From positions 1-32,979 of the forward strand of contig JAFZPN010000002.1 of NCBI GenBank assembly GCA_017550315.1: 32,979 nucleotides of DNA, given 5' to 3'. The first letter of the stretch is position 1, and each line of letters begins with the position of its first letter. A program made the translations under genes and the position numbers. The notes under the pieces were generated by a model. The model was given only the letters and a program-made list of their open reading frames with translations. It did not search any database and had not been told where the DNA came from. The stretch comes from Clostridia bacterium. Its GTDB lineage: Bacteria > Bacillota > Clostridia > Oscillospirales > CAG-272. Positions 1 to 7,408 of this stretch are shown here, one piece after another.

Positions 1-33
1 GGAGGGACTGAGAGAAGGTCCCTCCCGTTTTTT
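1..33 (+). terminator. Intrinsic terminator or attenuator just upstream of the aldo/keto reductase
   Basis: Positions 1-8 (GGAGGGAC) pair perfectly with 18-25 (GTCCCTCC), and a run of six T follows at 28-33. The Shine-Dalgarno GGAGG of the next gene starts only two bases after the T-run. The hairpin either ends an upstream gene outside the window or acts as a leader attenuator. No promoter is visible between it and the ATG at 45. Confidence 0.8.
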
Positions 34-44
34 CGGAGGTCGGT

Positions 45-998
45 ATGATACGGAAGATCCGGTTTGACAGCTTTCCCGAGCCGCTGTCCGCCGTATGCTA
101 CGGCTGCGGACGGCTGGGCGGGGATTACGACGACGAACGCTCCTTTGCGCTGCTCGACGCCTATTACGCGATGGGCGGGCGTTTCCTTGACACGGCGAAC
201 TGCTACGGGCGCTGGACCGCGTCGGGGATGAACGAATCCGAGCGGTGCATCGGCGCATGGCTGAGGAGCCGGCAGGTGACCGACATGGTGGTGACCTCGA
301 AGTGCTGTCACTACGCCTTTGACGCGCACGACGTCAGCCGCGTGAATCGGGCGTGCGCCGAGGCCGATCTCGAGGATTCCCGCCGGACGCTGGGCCTGGA
401 CACGATCCCGATCTATCTCACGCACCGGGACGATCCGTCCGTCGACATCCGCGTGATCGTCGATTTTCTCGCGGACATGGTGAAGAGCGGGCGTGTCACG
501 CGCTTCGGGCTCTCGAACTACCGCGCGGACCGGATCAGGGCGGCGATCGACTACCTCGGCGAGGGGTGGCGGGACTGGATGGTCGCCGCGTCAAACGAAT
601 GGAGCCTGCACGAGGAATGCCTCGCGATGGACCGGGGCGGCGAGCTGCCGAAGGGGGACGGAATCGTCGCGACAAGCCGGGAACTCTGGAAACTGCACCG
701 GGAAACCGGCCTGCCCCTGTTCTCCTTCTCCGCGGCGGCGGGCGGATTCTACGAAAAGCTCGCGGCGGGCAGGGTCCAGGCGGGTCCGTACGACCGGGAA
801 GCCGCCCTTGATCTTGCCCGGATCGCGGAGGAACACAGGTGCTCCGTGACGGTCCCGTCGATCGCGTATCTCTTGAACAGCGGCGTCCCGGCGATCCCGA
901 TTGTCGCCGTGTCAAACGCCTCTCAGATGGCGGATTTTGAGGCGATTTCCGCATGGGAGGACGACCTCTCCGCCCTCAGTCCGTTCCGGAAAGGCTGA
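45..998 (+). CDS. Aldo/keto reductase family protein
   Basis: This 317-residue protein is a full-length (beta/alpha)8 aldo/keto reductase, a cytoplasmic NAD(P)H-dependent carbonyl reductase. The catalytic tetrad is visible: Asp49 and Tyr54 in FLDTANCYG, Lys86 in VVTSK and His127 in YLTHRDDP. Motifs such as FGLSNY and the C-terminal VSNASQMADF fit the subfamily that acts on small aldehydes or sugar-like substrates. The exact substrate cannot be read from sequence. The ATG at 45 is preceded by GGAGG at 35-39. The gene stands alone on the plus strand and converges on the shikimate gene. A hairpin terminator sits immediately upstream, so its transcript must start outside the window or read through that hairpin. 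Function within the family is uncertain. Confidence 0.9.
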   Translation: MIRKIRFDSFPEPLSAVCYGCGRLGGDYDDERSFALLDAYYAMGGRFLDTANCYGRWTASGMNESERCIGAWLRSRQVTDMVVTSKCCHYAFDAHDVSRVNRACAEADLEDSRRTLGLDTIPIYLTHRDDPSVDIRVIVDFLADMVKSGRVTRFGLSNYRADRIRAAIDYLGEGWRDWMVAASNEWSLHEECLAMDRGGELPKGDGIVATSRELWKLHRETGLPLFSFSAAAGGFYEKLAAGRVQAGPYDREAALDLARIAEEHRCSVTVPSIAYLLNSGVPAIPIVAVSNASQMADFEAISAWEDDLSALSPFRKG

Positions 999-1018
999 GA
1001 CGAACAGAACAGAAAACA

Positions 1019-1052
1019 GGCTGACGTTTTCACGAGCGTCAGCCCTGTTTTT
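1019..1052. terminator. Bidirectional terminator between convergent genes
   Basis: GGCTGACG (1019-1026) pairs with CGTCAGCC (1037-1044). The plus strand continues into CTGTTTTT. The minus strand continues into TGTTTTCTGTT. It can therefore end both the aldo/keto reductase and the aroE-aroK transcripts. Confidence 0.8.
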
Positions 1053-2298
1053 ATGCATTTGCATCCGAGAAGCCGTCCCACCAGCTTGTGACCCGAGCGA
1101 GGGTGAGGGCGGGATCGGGATCGACCGGGAGTTCGGCATCCGATACGGCGCGGTAGAAATCCCGGCGCGCCTCCCAGAGCGACTCGGCGGAATGCGTCTG
1201 GGAGAGCGGACGACCGTCCTTCGGCAGCGCGTCGAGGGGTCTGGTGAGGTGCAGCACGACGCTGTTCTCGCGGAGCAGATGCCGGTTTTCCGCCCGGATC
1301 ACCGCGCCCCCGCCCGTGGCGATTACCAGGGAGGATTGTTTTGAGAACCGCGCGAGGACTGCGGACTCGAGATCCCGGAAGACTGCCTCGCCGTCTTCTG
1401 CAAAGATCGCGGGGATCGGACGCCCGGCCTCTTTTACGATCTCCTCGTCGAGATCGATGAACGTCCGGCCCGTCTTTTCGGCAAAGAGGCGTCCGACGGT
1501 GCTCTTGCCGCATCCCGGCATCCCGACGAGGGCGAGGTTCCGCTTGGCCTTGGAGACCGCGGTGAGCGCGGCGCCGAACACCGTGTCGGGGATCGGGGCG
1601 TGCATGAAGAGCTCCGCCGCCATTTTCGCCTGCGCGACGAGCATGGGCAGCCCGGATACCGACGGGATCCCGCGCTCCTCCGCGTCGAGGATGAGAGCCG
1701 TGCGGGCGGGGTTGTAGATCATGTCGACGACCGCTTCGAGATGCGGGAAGAAGGCGAGCGAGGCGGGGGATTCCCCGTTTTTCGGGAACATCCCGACCGG
1801 GGTGGTGTTGACGAGGATCTCGGCGTCCCCGTGCTTCGCGAGCGTCTCGGGGGTGTTCTCGCGGTGCGTGATGACGGCGACCTCCCGCGCTCCCCGGTCC
1901 GCCGCGACGGTCTGCGCCGTGACGGACGCACCGCCGGAGCCGAGGATGACGACCTTTTTGCCGGCAAGGGCGAATCCGCGGCGGTCGAGCATCGCGGAGA
2001 ATCCGAAATAATCGGTGTTGTAGCCCGAGAGGGAGCCGTCCGCCTCCTTGACGATCGTGTTGACCGAACCGATCCGGCGCGCTTCGTCGGCGATGCGGTC
2101 AAGGTGGGGCATGACGGTCTTTTTATAAGGGATCGTGACGTTTATCGCGTCGAAGTCCCGGGCGTATAGAAACGGCGCGACGGCATCCTCCTCCATCGGC
2201 CAGAGCGTGTAATCGTAATCACCGAGGATCGCGTGGATCTCGGGCGACCAGCTGTGTCCGAGGGGATTGCCGATGAGGCCGCAGCGGAGTTTGGACAT
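1051..2298 (-). CDS. aroE-aroK: Bifunctional shikimate dehydrogenase / shikimate kinase (AroE-AroK fusion)
   Basis: The 415-residue protein joins two consecutive steps of the shikimate pathway: 3-dehydroshikimate reduction with NADPH, then ATP-dependent 3-phosphorylation of shikimate. Residues 1-250 are AroE, with the shikimate-binding SWS at 16-18, NVTIPYK with catalytic Lys59, NTD at 94-96, a glycine-rich nucleotide loop GSGGAS at 120-125 and VNTTPVGM at 163-170. Residues 254-415 are AroK, with Walker A GMPGCGKST at 259-267, DLDEEI near 282, the shikimate-binding FRDLE near 307, GGGAV at 329-333 and the lid Arg363. Both halves look catalytically complete, and the linker is very short. It is the last gene of a minus-strand operon, starting 10 bp after the stop of the kinase/pyrophosphatase-like gene behind a strong AAAGGAGG site. 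Fusion of the two enzymes is seen directly; channelling between them is only inferred. Confidence 0.93.
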   Translation of the reverse strand: MSKLRCGLIGNPLGHSWSPEIHAILGDYDYTLWPMEEDAVAPFLYARDFDAINVTIPYKKTVMPHLDRIADEARRIGSVNTIVKEADGSLSGYNTDYFGFSAMLDRRGFALAGKKVVILGSGGASVTAQTVAADRGAREVAVITHRENTPETLAKHGDAEILVNTTPVGMFPKNGESPASLAFFPHLEAVVDMIYNPARTALILDAEERGIPSVSGLPMLVAQAKMAAELFMHAPIPDTVFGAALTAVSKAKRNLALVGMPGCGKSTVGRLFAEKTGRTFIDLDEEIVKEAGRPIPAIFAEDGEAVFRDLESAVLARFSKQSSLVIATGGGAVIRAENRHLLRENSVVLHLTRPLDALPKDGRPLSQTHSAESLWEARRDFYRAVSDAELPVDPDPALTLARVTSWWDGFSDANA

Positions 2299-2308
2299 GG
2301 GTCCTCCT

Positions 2309-3493
2309 TTATCTCGGATCTTCTTTCGGAAGGATCAGAGAAGAGCGGTAATACTGTTCGGTGAAGCGCACGGCTTCCCAGAGATCCGCGGGAGCGGGAT
2401 GCGCGTCCGGTGGGGTGGGCGGGGTGACGATGAGCTTTCCTTCTTCGTCGTCCTCCCGCCGGATCACCGCCGCAACGATGCCCGTACAGACCGGGGCATT
2501 CGCAAATCCCGGACAGTAGGCGTCGATCGGTTCGCCGTCCGGGGCGAGGGTGCCGGCGAGGAAGCCGTAGGGGATCGGATAGACGAGATCGGGGTGCTCC
2601 GGATGGCGGGAGTCCGCGGGGCGGTCGATCGTGACCTCCACGGTGCGGCCGAGGAGGGAGGTAAGATCGTCCGGCGGCGCCATGAGGACGCGGCAGAAGT
2701 CACGCTCCCCGCGCATGAAGAGCCGGATCCCCTTTGCCGGGATTTCCCGGTATCCGCGGAGGATGAGCGCGTCCGCGGCGGCATCGGCGGCATCCGGGGA
2801 ATGCAGCACGGCATCGGCTGAGACGGGCGCGGGTCCGTCCGGGACGAGTTTCCGGCGTCCCGCGTTCTTCGGGCAGGCGGGACGGACGTCCGCGAGATCG
2901 CCGAGGAATCCGCCGAGGATCGACGCGCGGAACTCGTCCGCCTCGGGGGCAAACGCGTCCTCGTCGACGGGGAATCCGGCAAAGGCGAGGATCTTACGGG
3001 CGGCCTCGTCCGGGAAGGTCGTCATCGCGTCGATCACGAGGTCGGCGGGGAAGGCGGGATCGTTCAGGCGCGCCTGCTCCTCGGACTGGAACTCGCCCCG
3101 GTCGCCGCGGAGAAGATTGCGCCGACGCAGTTCCTCCGCCGGGCAGTCGAAGCGGACAAAGGTGACGTCGAGCCCCGCGAAGGTCTTTTCAACCAGATCG
3201 AGGTGGCACAGGCCGAAGAGGGACTTGTATTCCGGCAGATCGAGGCCCATTCCGTCGACGATGACGTCAAAGCCGGCTTCTGCCATTCCGCGGACCGCCG
3301 CATACTGCGCGCCGATGGTCCGGGCGATCTCCCGCCAGAAATGCCCGGCATAGAATTTGCTCGCGATCATGTCGTGGAAGATGTCGTTCGAGGAGCGGAA
3401 CAACGGCGTCCGGCATAGCTTCGCGAGGCACTTCGCGGCGGTCGATTTGCCGCTGCTCGTCAGACCGTTCAGATAGAGAATGCGTCCGGGCAT
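2309..3493 (-). CDS. P-loop kinase (chloramphenicol-phosphotransferase-like) fused to an inorganic-pyrophosphatase-like domain
   Basis: This is a 394-residue two-domain protein. Residues 1-172 form a small P-loop kinase resembling chloramphenicol phosphotransferase, with Walker A at 10-18 (GLTSSGKST), a VIVDGMG strand at 77-83 and an arginine-rich lid segment near 123-132. Residues 280-392 resemble the small clostridial pyrophosphatase-like proteins (TIDRPADSRHPEHPDL, YPIPYG, DGEPIDAY, FTEQYY). The metal site that reads DxDPxD in family I pyrophosphatases is D319-G-E-P-I-D324, so the middle Asp is Glu. Residues 180-275 match nothing I recognise. The gene lies between the regulator (22 bp upstream) and aroE-aroK (10 bp downstream), behind a GAAAGGAG ribosome site. 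The substrate is unknown. A drug-resistance role should not be assumed. Confidence 0.72.
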   Translation of the reverse strand: MPGRILYLNGLTSSGKSTAAKCLAKLCRTPLFRSSNDIFHDMIASKFYAGHFWREIARTIGAQYAAVRGMAEAGFDVIVDGMGLDLPEYKSLFGLCHLDLVEKTFAGLDVTFVRFDCPAEELRRRNLLRGDRGEFQSEEQARLNDPAFPADLVIDAMTTFPDEAARKILAFAGFPVDEDAFAPEADEFRASILGGFLGDLADVRPACPKNAGRRKLVPDGPAPVSADAVLHSPDAADAAADALILRGYREIPAKGIRLFMRGERDFCRVLMAPPDDLTSLLGRTVEVTIDRPADSRHPEHPDLVYPIPYGFLAGTLAPDGEPIDAYCPGFANAPVCTGIVAAVIRREDDEEGKLIVTPPTPPDAHPAPADLWEAVRFTEQYYRSSLILPKEDPR

Positions 3494-3515
3494 GGGAACT
3501 CCTTTCGCGCGGCGG

Positions 3516-4571
3516 TCACGGCTTCGCTTTGCCGAGACGGCGCCGCATGCGGTTGAGATGGCGCTCGAAATCCCCCCGTCCGATGAGCTCGGCGAGGAGG
3601 CACTGTTCGAGGACGGGCACGGTGCAGGAGAGATGCCCGGCGGTCCTGCGATAAGCGGGAAGAAGATCGGAGGGCAGGACCATGTAGGCCGCGCGCAGGG
3701 AGGGGAAGAGGGTCTTCGAGAAGGTGTTGAGGTAGATCACGCGCTCCCCGTCGAGGGAGAAGAGGGTCTCCGTCGGACGCGCGCGCGGGGAGAACTCCGA
3801 TTCGACGTCGTCCTCAATCAGCCAGCCGCCCCGCTCTTTCGCCCAGCGCAGGTATTCGTGCCGCTTCGACGCGGAGGCCGTCACCATGCTCGGATAGCTC
3901 CGGTAGGGCGTGATGTGCAGCACCTCCGCCCGGGAGGCTTCGAGCGCCGCGCTGTCGATGCCGTTTTCTGCGAGCGGGAGTTCCTCGCAGGTGATGCCCG
4001 ACGCGCGGTAGATGTAGAGGATCTGCCCGTAGGAGGGGCTCTCGACGGCATAGATGCGGTCCCTCCCCAGGATCATCGGGATGAGCGTGTAGCAGTATTC
4101 CGAGCCGGAGCCGATCAGGATGTTCTCGGGATCGGTGCGGATGCCGCGGCTCCGGGCGAGATAATCGGCGAGGGTCCGGCGCAGAAGGGGCAATCCGCCC
4201 GCGGGGGATTTCTCGTAGAGGATCCCCTCGTAATCGGCGAGGACGCGGCGCACCGCTTTGGCATAGACCGAATAGGGAAAATCCCCGCTCGCGTGAGGCT
4301 GCGGAGGAGGTGGCGTTCCGCGCGTCCCGCCGACGGGAAAGCGGTCCTTCGGGCGGTAGGCGGCATAGGTCCCGCTCCGCTCGCGCGCCTCGGCGTATCC
4401 TTCGTCGCAGAGCAGGGAATAAGCGTGCTCCGCGGTGATGACGCTCACGCCGTAATCTGCTGCCGTCTGCCGCTTCGAGGGAAGACGCGCGCCGGCAGGC
4501 CAGTCCCCCGCGACGATCTTGTCCCGCAGATCCTCGTAGATCCTCCGGTAGGCGGTTTCGTTCGCTCTCAT
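3516..4571 (-). CDS. MocR/PdxR-family transcriptional regulator (GntR wHTH + aminotransferase-like domain), C-terminally short
   Basis: Residues 7-75 form a GntR winged helix-turn-helix (LPSKRQTAADYGVS). Residues from about 90 onward form a fold-type I aminotransferase-like domain that binds PLP. The Schiff-base lysine is Lys286 in NTFSKTLFPSLR. The protein has only 351 residues: 65 follow the lysine, against roughly 160 in full-length relatives such as GabR. The C-terminal small subdomain, including the Arg that binds the substrate carboxylate, is missing. The next gene begins 22 bp downstream, so the missing part is absent rather than frameshifted away. The gene is divergent from a pyridoxal/pyridoxamine kinase, which is the classical PdxR arrangement. 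It probably senses PLP, controls that kinase and regulates itself. Family assignment is firm; whether the short form is functional is inference. Confidence 0.85.
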   Translation of the reverse strand: MRANETAYRRIYEDLRDKIVAGDWPAGARLPSKRQTAADYGVSVITAEHAYSLLCDEGYAEARERSGTYAAYRPKDRFPVGGTRGTPPPPQPHASGDFPYSVYAKAVRRVLADYEGILYEKSPAGGLPLLRRTLADYLARSRGIRTDPENILIGSGSEYCYTLIPMILGRDRIYAVESPSYGQILYIYRASGITCEELPLAENGIDSAALEASRAEVLHITPYRSYPSMVTASASKRHEYLRWAKERGGWLIEDDVESEFSPRARPTETLFSLDGERVIYLNTFSKTLFPSLRAAYMVLPSDLLPAYRRTAGHLSCTVPVLEQCLLAELIGRGDFERHLNRMRRRLGKAKP

Positions 4572-4624
4572 CTGGTCTTATAAAAAACTCTCTTTCTGGT
4601 AGTTTTCATCGGTCCAATTTTGGT
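4571..4624. promoter_or_regulatory. Three TYTGGT direct repeats, 24 bp apart: candidate PdxR operator
   Basis: TCTGGT occurs at 4571-4576 and 4595-4600, and TTTGGT at 4619-4624, giving an exact 24-bp period. On the regulator's strand these read ACCAGA, ACCAGA and ACCAAA. The repeats span from the regulator's likely start site to its start codon. Seen from the kinase gene, two copies lie upstream of its -35 and one lies in its spacer. MocR regulators are known to bind direct repeats, so this fits activation of the kinase gene with autorepression (inference). Confidence 0.6.
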
Positions 4625-4631
4625 TTATTAT
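4603..4631 (+). promoter_or_regulatory. Candidate promoter of the pyridoxamine kinase gene
   Basis: TTTTCA (4603-4608) and TATTAT (4626-4631) are separated by 17 bp. The -35 is poor (4 of 6 consensus bases), as expected for an activated promoter. Its -10 overlaps the -10 of the divergent regulator promoter. Confidence 0.5.
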
Positions 4632-4655
4632 ACAGGCAATCCGAAAAAAAGTCAA
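4627..4655 (-). promoter_or_regulatory. Sigma-A promoter of the regulator-kinase/PPase-aroEK operon
   Basis: Read on the minus strand, TTGACT (4655-4650) and TATAAT (4632-4627) are separated by 17 bp. The predicted start is near 4620, inside the third TYTGGT repeat. This places the candidate operator from the start site down to the start codon. Confidence 0.8.
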
Positions 4656-4674
4656 CCCCCGAGGAGGGTTTTCC

Positions 4675-5508
4675 ATGAAAAAAGTTGTCACCATTCAGGA
4701 TATTTCTTGCTTCGGCAAGTGCTCGGCGACCGTCGCCCTGCCGGTCATTTCGGCGATGGGCGTGGAGTGCGCCGTCATCCCGACCGCCGTGCTCTCGACC
4801 CATACGGGCGGCTTTACGGGCTATACGTTCCGCGATCTGACGGACGACATCCCCGCCGTCACCGCGCACTGGAAGAAGGAAGGGCTCCGCTTCGACGGCC
4901 TCTACACGGGCTATCTCGGATCCCCGGAGCAGGCCGCGATGATCGGGCAGTTCATCGACGAGATCAAACCCGCCTATATCTTTATCGACCCCGCCATGGC
5001 GGACAACGGCAAGCTCTACGCGGGCTTCGGCCCGGAAATCATCGGCGCGATGAAGTCCCTCTGCGACCGCGCGGATCTCATCGTCCCGAACCTGACCGAG
5101 GCGACCCTTATGCTCGGCGAGGAGTACCGCGCGCCCGGGACCTATGACGAGGCGTATATCCATGACATTCTCCGCCGGCTCGCCGAAGGAGGCGCGAAGA
5201 TCGCCGCGATCACGGGCGTCAATTACGACGGAAAGCAGCAGGGCATCGTCGCGTATCACCGCGATTCCGGCGAATTTGAAGAATACTTCCACGAGAATCT
5301 CCCGGTCTCCTATCACGGCACGGGCGACCTCTTCGCGGCCACGTTGTTCGGCGCGATCATGCGGGAGAAGCCCCTCTCCGACGCCCTGCGCATCGCGGCG
5401 ACGAACGTGCTGAACGCGATCCGCGCGACGATGGACGATCCGGACTACCGGTACAGCGTCAAATTCGAGCTCTGCGTCCCCGAACTGCTCGCGATGCTCG
5501 GCGAATGA
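4675..5508 (+). CDS. pdxK: Pyridoxal/pyridoxamine kinase (ribokinase superfamily)
   Basis: The 277-residue enzyme phosphorylates pyridoxal, pyridoxamine or pyridoxine with ATP in the PLP salvage pathway. Visible motifs are the N-terminal ISCFGKCSATVALP, the vitamin-binding STHTGGFTGY (41-50), PNLTEA (138-143) and the catalytic GTGD loop with Asp218 (HGTGDLFAATL). Length is normal for the PdxK/PdxY group, and style matches the clostridial pyridoxamine kinases. The ATG at 4675 follows GGAGGG at 4663-4668. It is transcribed divergently from the PdxR-like regulator, and the repeats between them suggest PLP-responsive control. The choice between the symbols pdxK and pdxY cannot be settled from sequence alone. 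Confidence 0.9.
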   Translation: MKKVVTIQDISCFGKCSATVALPVISAMGVECAVIPTAVLSTHTGGFTGYTFRDLTDDIPAVTAHWKKEGLRFDGLYTGYLGSPEQAAMIGQFIDEIKPAYIFIDPAMADNGKLYAGFGPEIIGAMKSLCDRADLIVPNLTEATLMLGEEYRAPGTYDEAYIHDILRRLAEGGAKIAAITGVNYDGKQQGIVAYHRDSGEFEEYFHENLPVSYHGTGDLFAATLFGAIMREKPLSDALRIAATNVLNAIRATMDDPDYRYSVKFELCVPELLAMLGE

Positions 5509-5542
5509 GGGAGAATTTGTCACCAATACAAAGCAAAAGGGA

Positions 5543-5577
5543 AAGGACCGCCGCAGCGATGCAGCAGTCCTTCTTTC
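5543..5577. terminator. Bidirectional terminator between the pyridoxamine kinase gene and the symporter
   Basis: AAGGAC (5543-5548) pairs with GTCCTT (5567-5572), with further interrupted GC pairs inside. The plus strand continues CTTTC. The minus strand continues TCCCTTTTG. It separates two convergent genes. Confidence 0.65.
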
Positions 5578-5590
5578 ATGCTGTTTCGGA

Positions 5591-7096
5591 TCAGTCCTTG
5601 CGCTTTTCCTGTTCGCGCTGGATCTCGGGGATCGCGGAGTACATCGGCTCCTTGTACGGATCGGTCTTCGTGATCTTGCGGACGGTGTAGTTCTTCGTGA
5701 TCTTGACCACCAGCCCGGAGAGGCAGATCACGCCGATGAGGTTCGGGATCGCCATGAGGCCGTTGAAGGTGTCGGAGAGGTCGATCGCGAGGGAAGCGTC
5801 GAGCGTCGAGCCCGCGAGGATGACGAGAACGAAGAGGACCTTGTAGACGATCGTGGAGCGCGTGCCGAAGAGGAATTCCCACGCCTTCGTGCCGTAGAAG
5901 CTCCAGCCGAGGACCGTCGTGAACGCGAAGAGGGAGACGGCGACCGCGATGAAGATGCCGCCGAAGGTACCGAAGTTTGCCGTGAAGGCTTCCGTCGCCA
6001 GACCGAGCTTGGTCACGCCGGAGAGGGACGCGCCGGTTTCCAGATCGACCACGCCGCTTGTGAGGATGACGAGCGCGGTGCAGGTGCAGACGATGATGGT
6101 GTCCGCGAAGACCTCGAAGATGCCCCAGAGGCCCTGCACAACGGGCTCCTTGACGTTCGATGCGGAGTGGACCATGACGGAGGAGCCGAGGCCCGCTTCA
6201 TTCGAGAACACGCCGCGCTTGAAGCCCCACTGCATGGCCTGCGCGATGATGGCGCCGCCGACGCCGCCCGCCGCGGACTTGAAGTTGAACGCGCCTTTGA
6301 AGATCGCGGCGAAGGCCGGACCGACCTGTCCGATGTTCATGATGATGATGACGAGCGCGCCGATGATATAGAAGATCGCCATGAAGGGAACGATGCGCTC
6401 ATTGGTTTCCGCGATCCGGCGCAGACCGCCGATGATGACCAGGATCGCGAAGATCATCACGACGCCGCCCACGATGAGCGGAACGACCTTGGAGTCGCCC
6501 GTACCCGTGACGGCGGTGATGCTCTCGGAAATGGAGACGACCTGACCCATGTTGCCGATGCCGAAGGAGGCGATCACGGCGAAGATCGAGAAGAGGACCG
6601 CGAGGATCTTGCCGATGTGCTTGCCGTACTTCATCCGGCCGACGCCGTCACGCAGGTAGTACATCGCGCCGCCGGACCATTCGCCCCGTTCGTTGCGGCG
6701 GCGGAAGAAGATGCCGAGGACGTTTTCGGAGAAGTTCGTCATCATGCCGACGATCGCGGCGATCCACATCCAGAAGACCGCGCCGGGACCGCCCATCGTG
6801 ATGGCGTACGCCACGCCGGCGATGTTGCCCGTGCCGATGGTGGCGGAGAGGGCCGTACAGAGCGCCTGGAACTGGGAGATCGAATGCTTGTCCTCGCTCT
6901 TGGTGATGGATTTGTGCTTGAAGAGGCCGCCGATCGTGCTCTTCCACATATGCCCGAAGCGGGTGAACTGGAAGAAGCGCGTGACGACGGTCATGAGGAT
7001 GCCCGTGCCGATCAGGAGGATGAGCGCAGGGACGCCCCATACGACGCCGTTGATTTTGCCGTTGACGGAGGCAAGACCGTCGAGGAAGTTCTGCAT
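5591..7096 (-). CDS. Alanine/glycine:cation symporter (AGCS family)
   Basis: This 501-residue integral membrane protein imports alanine or glycine with Na+. It begins MQNFLDGLASVNG, typical of AGCS proteins, followed by about ten or more hydrophobic segments, the conserved ATIGTGNIAGVAYAI and GGPGAVFWMW region, and the GVFSNEAGLGSS signature. It ends in a short charged cytoplasmic tail. The ATG at 7096 is preferred because the frame stays open upstream through the whole glycine riboswitch and back past the promoter -10, which cannot be coding. AAAGGA lies upstream of the ATG at a rather long spacing of about 15 nt. The gene is transcribed alone from a consensus promoter and preceded by a tandem glycine riboswitch plus terminator, so glycine is the likely substrate and signal. 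Confidence 0.92.
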   Translation of the reverse strand: MQNFLDGLASVNGKINGVVWGVPALILLIGTGILMTVVTRFFQFTRFGHMWKSTIGGLFKHKSITKSEDKHSISQFQALCTALSATIGTGNIAGVAYAITMGGPGAVFWMWIAAIVGMMTNFSENVLGIFFRRRNERGEWSGGAMYYLRDGVGRMKYGKHIGKILAVLFSIFAVIASFGIGNMGQVVSISESITAVTGTGDSKVVPLIVGGVVMIFAILVIIGGLRRIAETNERIVPFMAIFYIIGALVIIIMNIGQVGPAFAAIFKGAFNFKSAAGGVGGAIIAQAMQWGFKRGVFSNEAGLGSSVMVHSASNVKEPVVQGLWGIFEVFADTIIVCTCTALVILTSGVVDLETGASLSGVTKLGLATEAFTANFGTFGGIFIAVAVSLFAFTTVLGWSFYGTKAWEFLFGTRSTIVYKVLFVLVILAGSTLDASLAIDLSDTFNGLMAIPNLIGVICLSGLVVKITKNYTVRKITKTDPYKEPMYSAIPEIQREQEKRKD

Positions 7097-7134
7097 AAAG
7101 AATACGCACCGTCCTTTGAATGAAAAATGAAAGG

Positions 7135-7189
7135 GAAAAAGAAAAACAAAGAGCCTGCCGAAGCAAGCCCGCAAAGCAAACGGACAGGC
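7135..7189 (-). terminator. Riboswitch-linked intrinsic terminator in the symporter leader
   Basis: On the minus strand GCCTGTCCG (7189-7181) pairs with CGGCAGGC (7160-7153) with one bulged T. A T-rich tract follows through 7135. The 5' arm contains CTGTCC (7187-7182), which is also complementary to GGACAG (7228-7223) at the 3' end of the second glycine aptamer. Terminator and antiterminator are therefore mutually exclusive. Confidence 0.75.
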
Positions 7190-7220
7190 GCGTCCTCCCA
7201 ATCGGAGAAAACGACCTGAA

Positions 7221-7387
7221 CTCTGTCCTTTTGCCTGAGAGATTAGCCGCCAGAGCGGCCTTGCACCTTCGGCACCCGGTGAAGCCGGGTTTCTCCAGAG
7301 CGTCATCCGCAGACAGTCCTCGCCGCATGCGGCACCTGAGAGTTTCACTCCTTCGGTCATCCCGTCCTGAGAGGGGATATTTCCTGT
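7221..7387 (-). promoter_or_regulatory. Tandem glycine riboswitch
   Basis: Read on the minus strand, aptamer 1 (about 7387-7312) contains GACCGAAGGAGTGAAACTCTCAGG in two parts (GACCGAAGGAG, then ACTCTCAGG). Aptamer 2 (about 7300-7221) contains GCTCTGGAGA, GCCGAAGGTGCAAGG and CTCTCAGGCAAAAGGAC. These are the conserved cores of the gcvT-type glycine riboswitch. Outer P1 pairing of aptamer 2 is CTCTG (7300-7296) with CAGAG (7225-7221). Its 3' strand overlaps the antiterminator GGACAG. Glycine binding should free the terminator arm, predicting an OFF switch for the importer (inference). Confidence 0.93.
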
Positions 7388-7408
7388 CTGCTTCACGTGA
7401 CATGAAAG

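Noticed and set aside
2309-3493. Chloramphenicol resistance gene
   Set aside because: Only the kinase fold resembles chloramphenicol phosphotransferase. The fusion and metabolic context do not support resistance.
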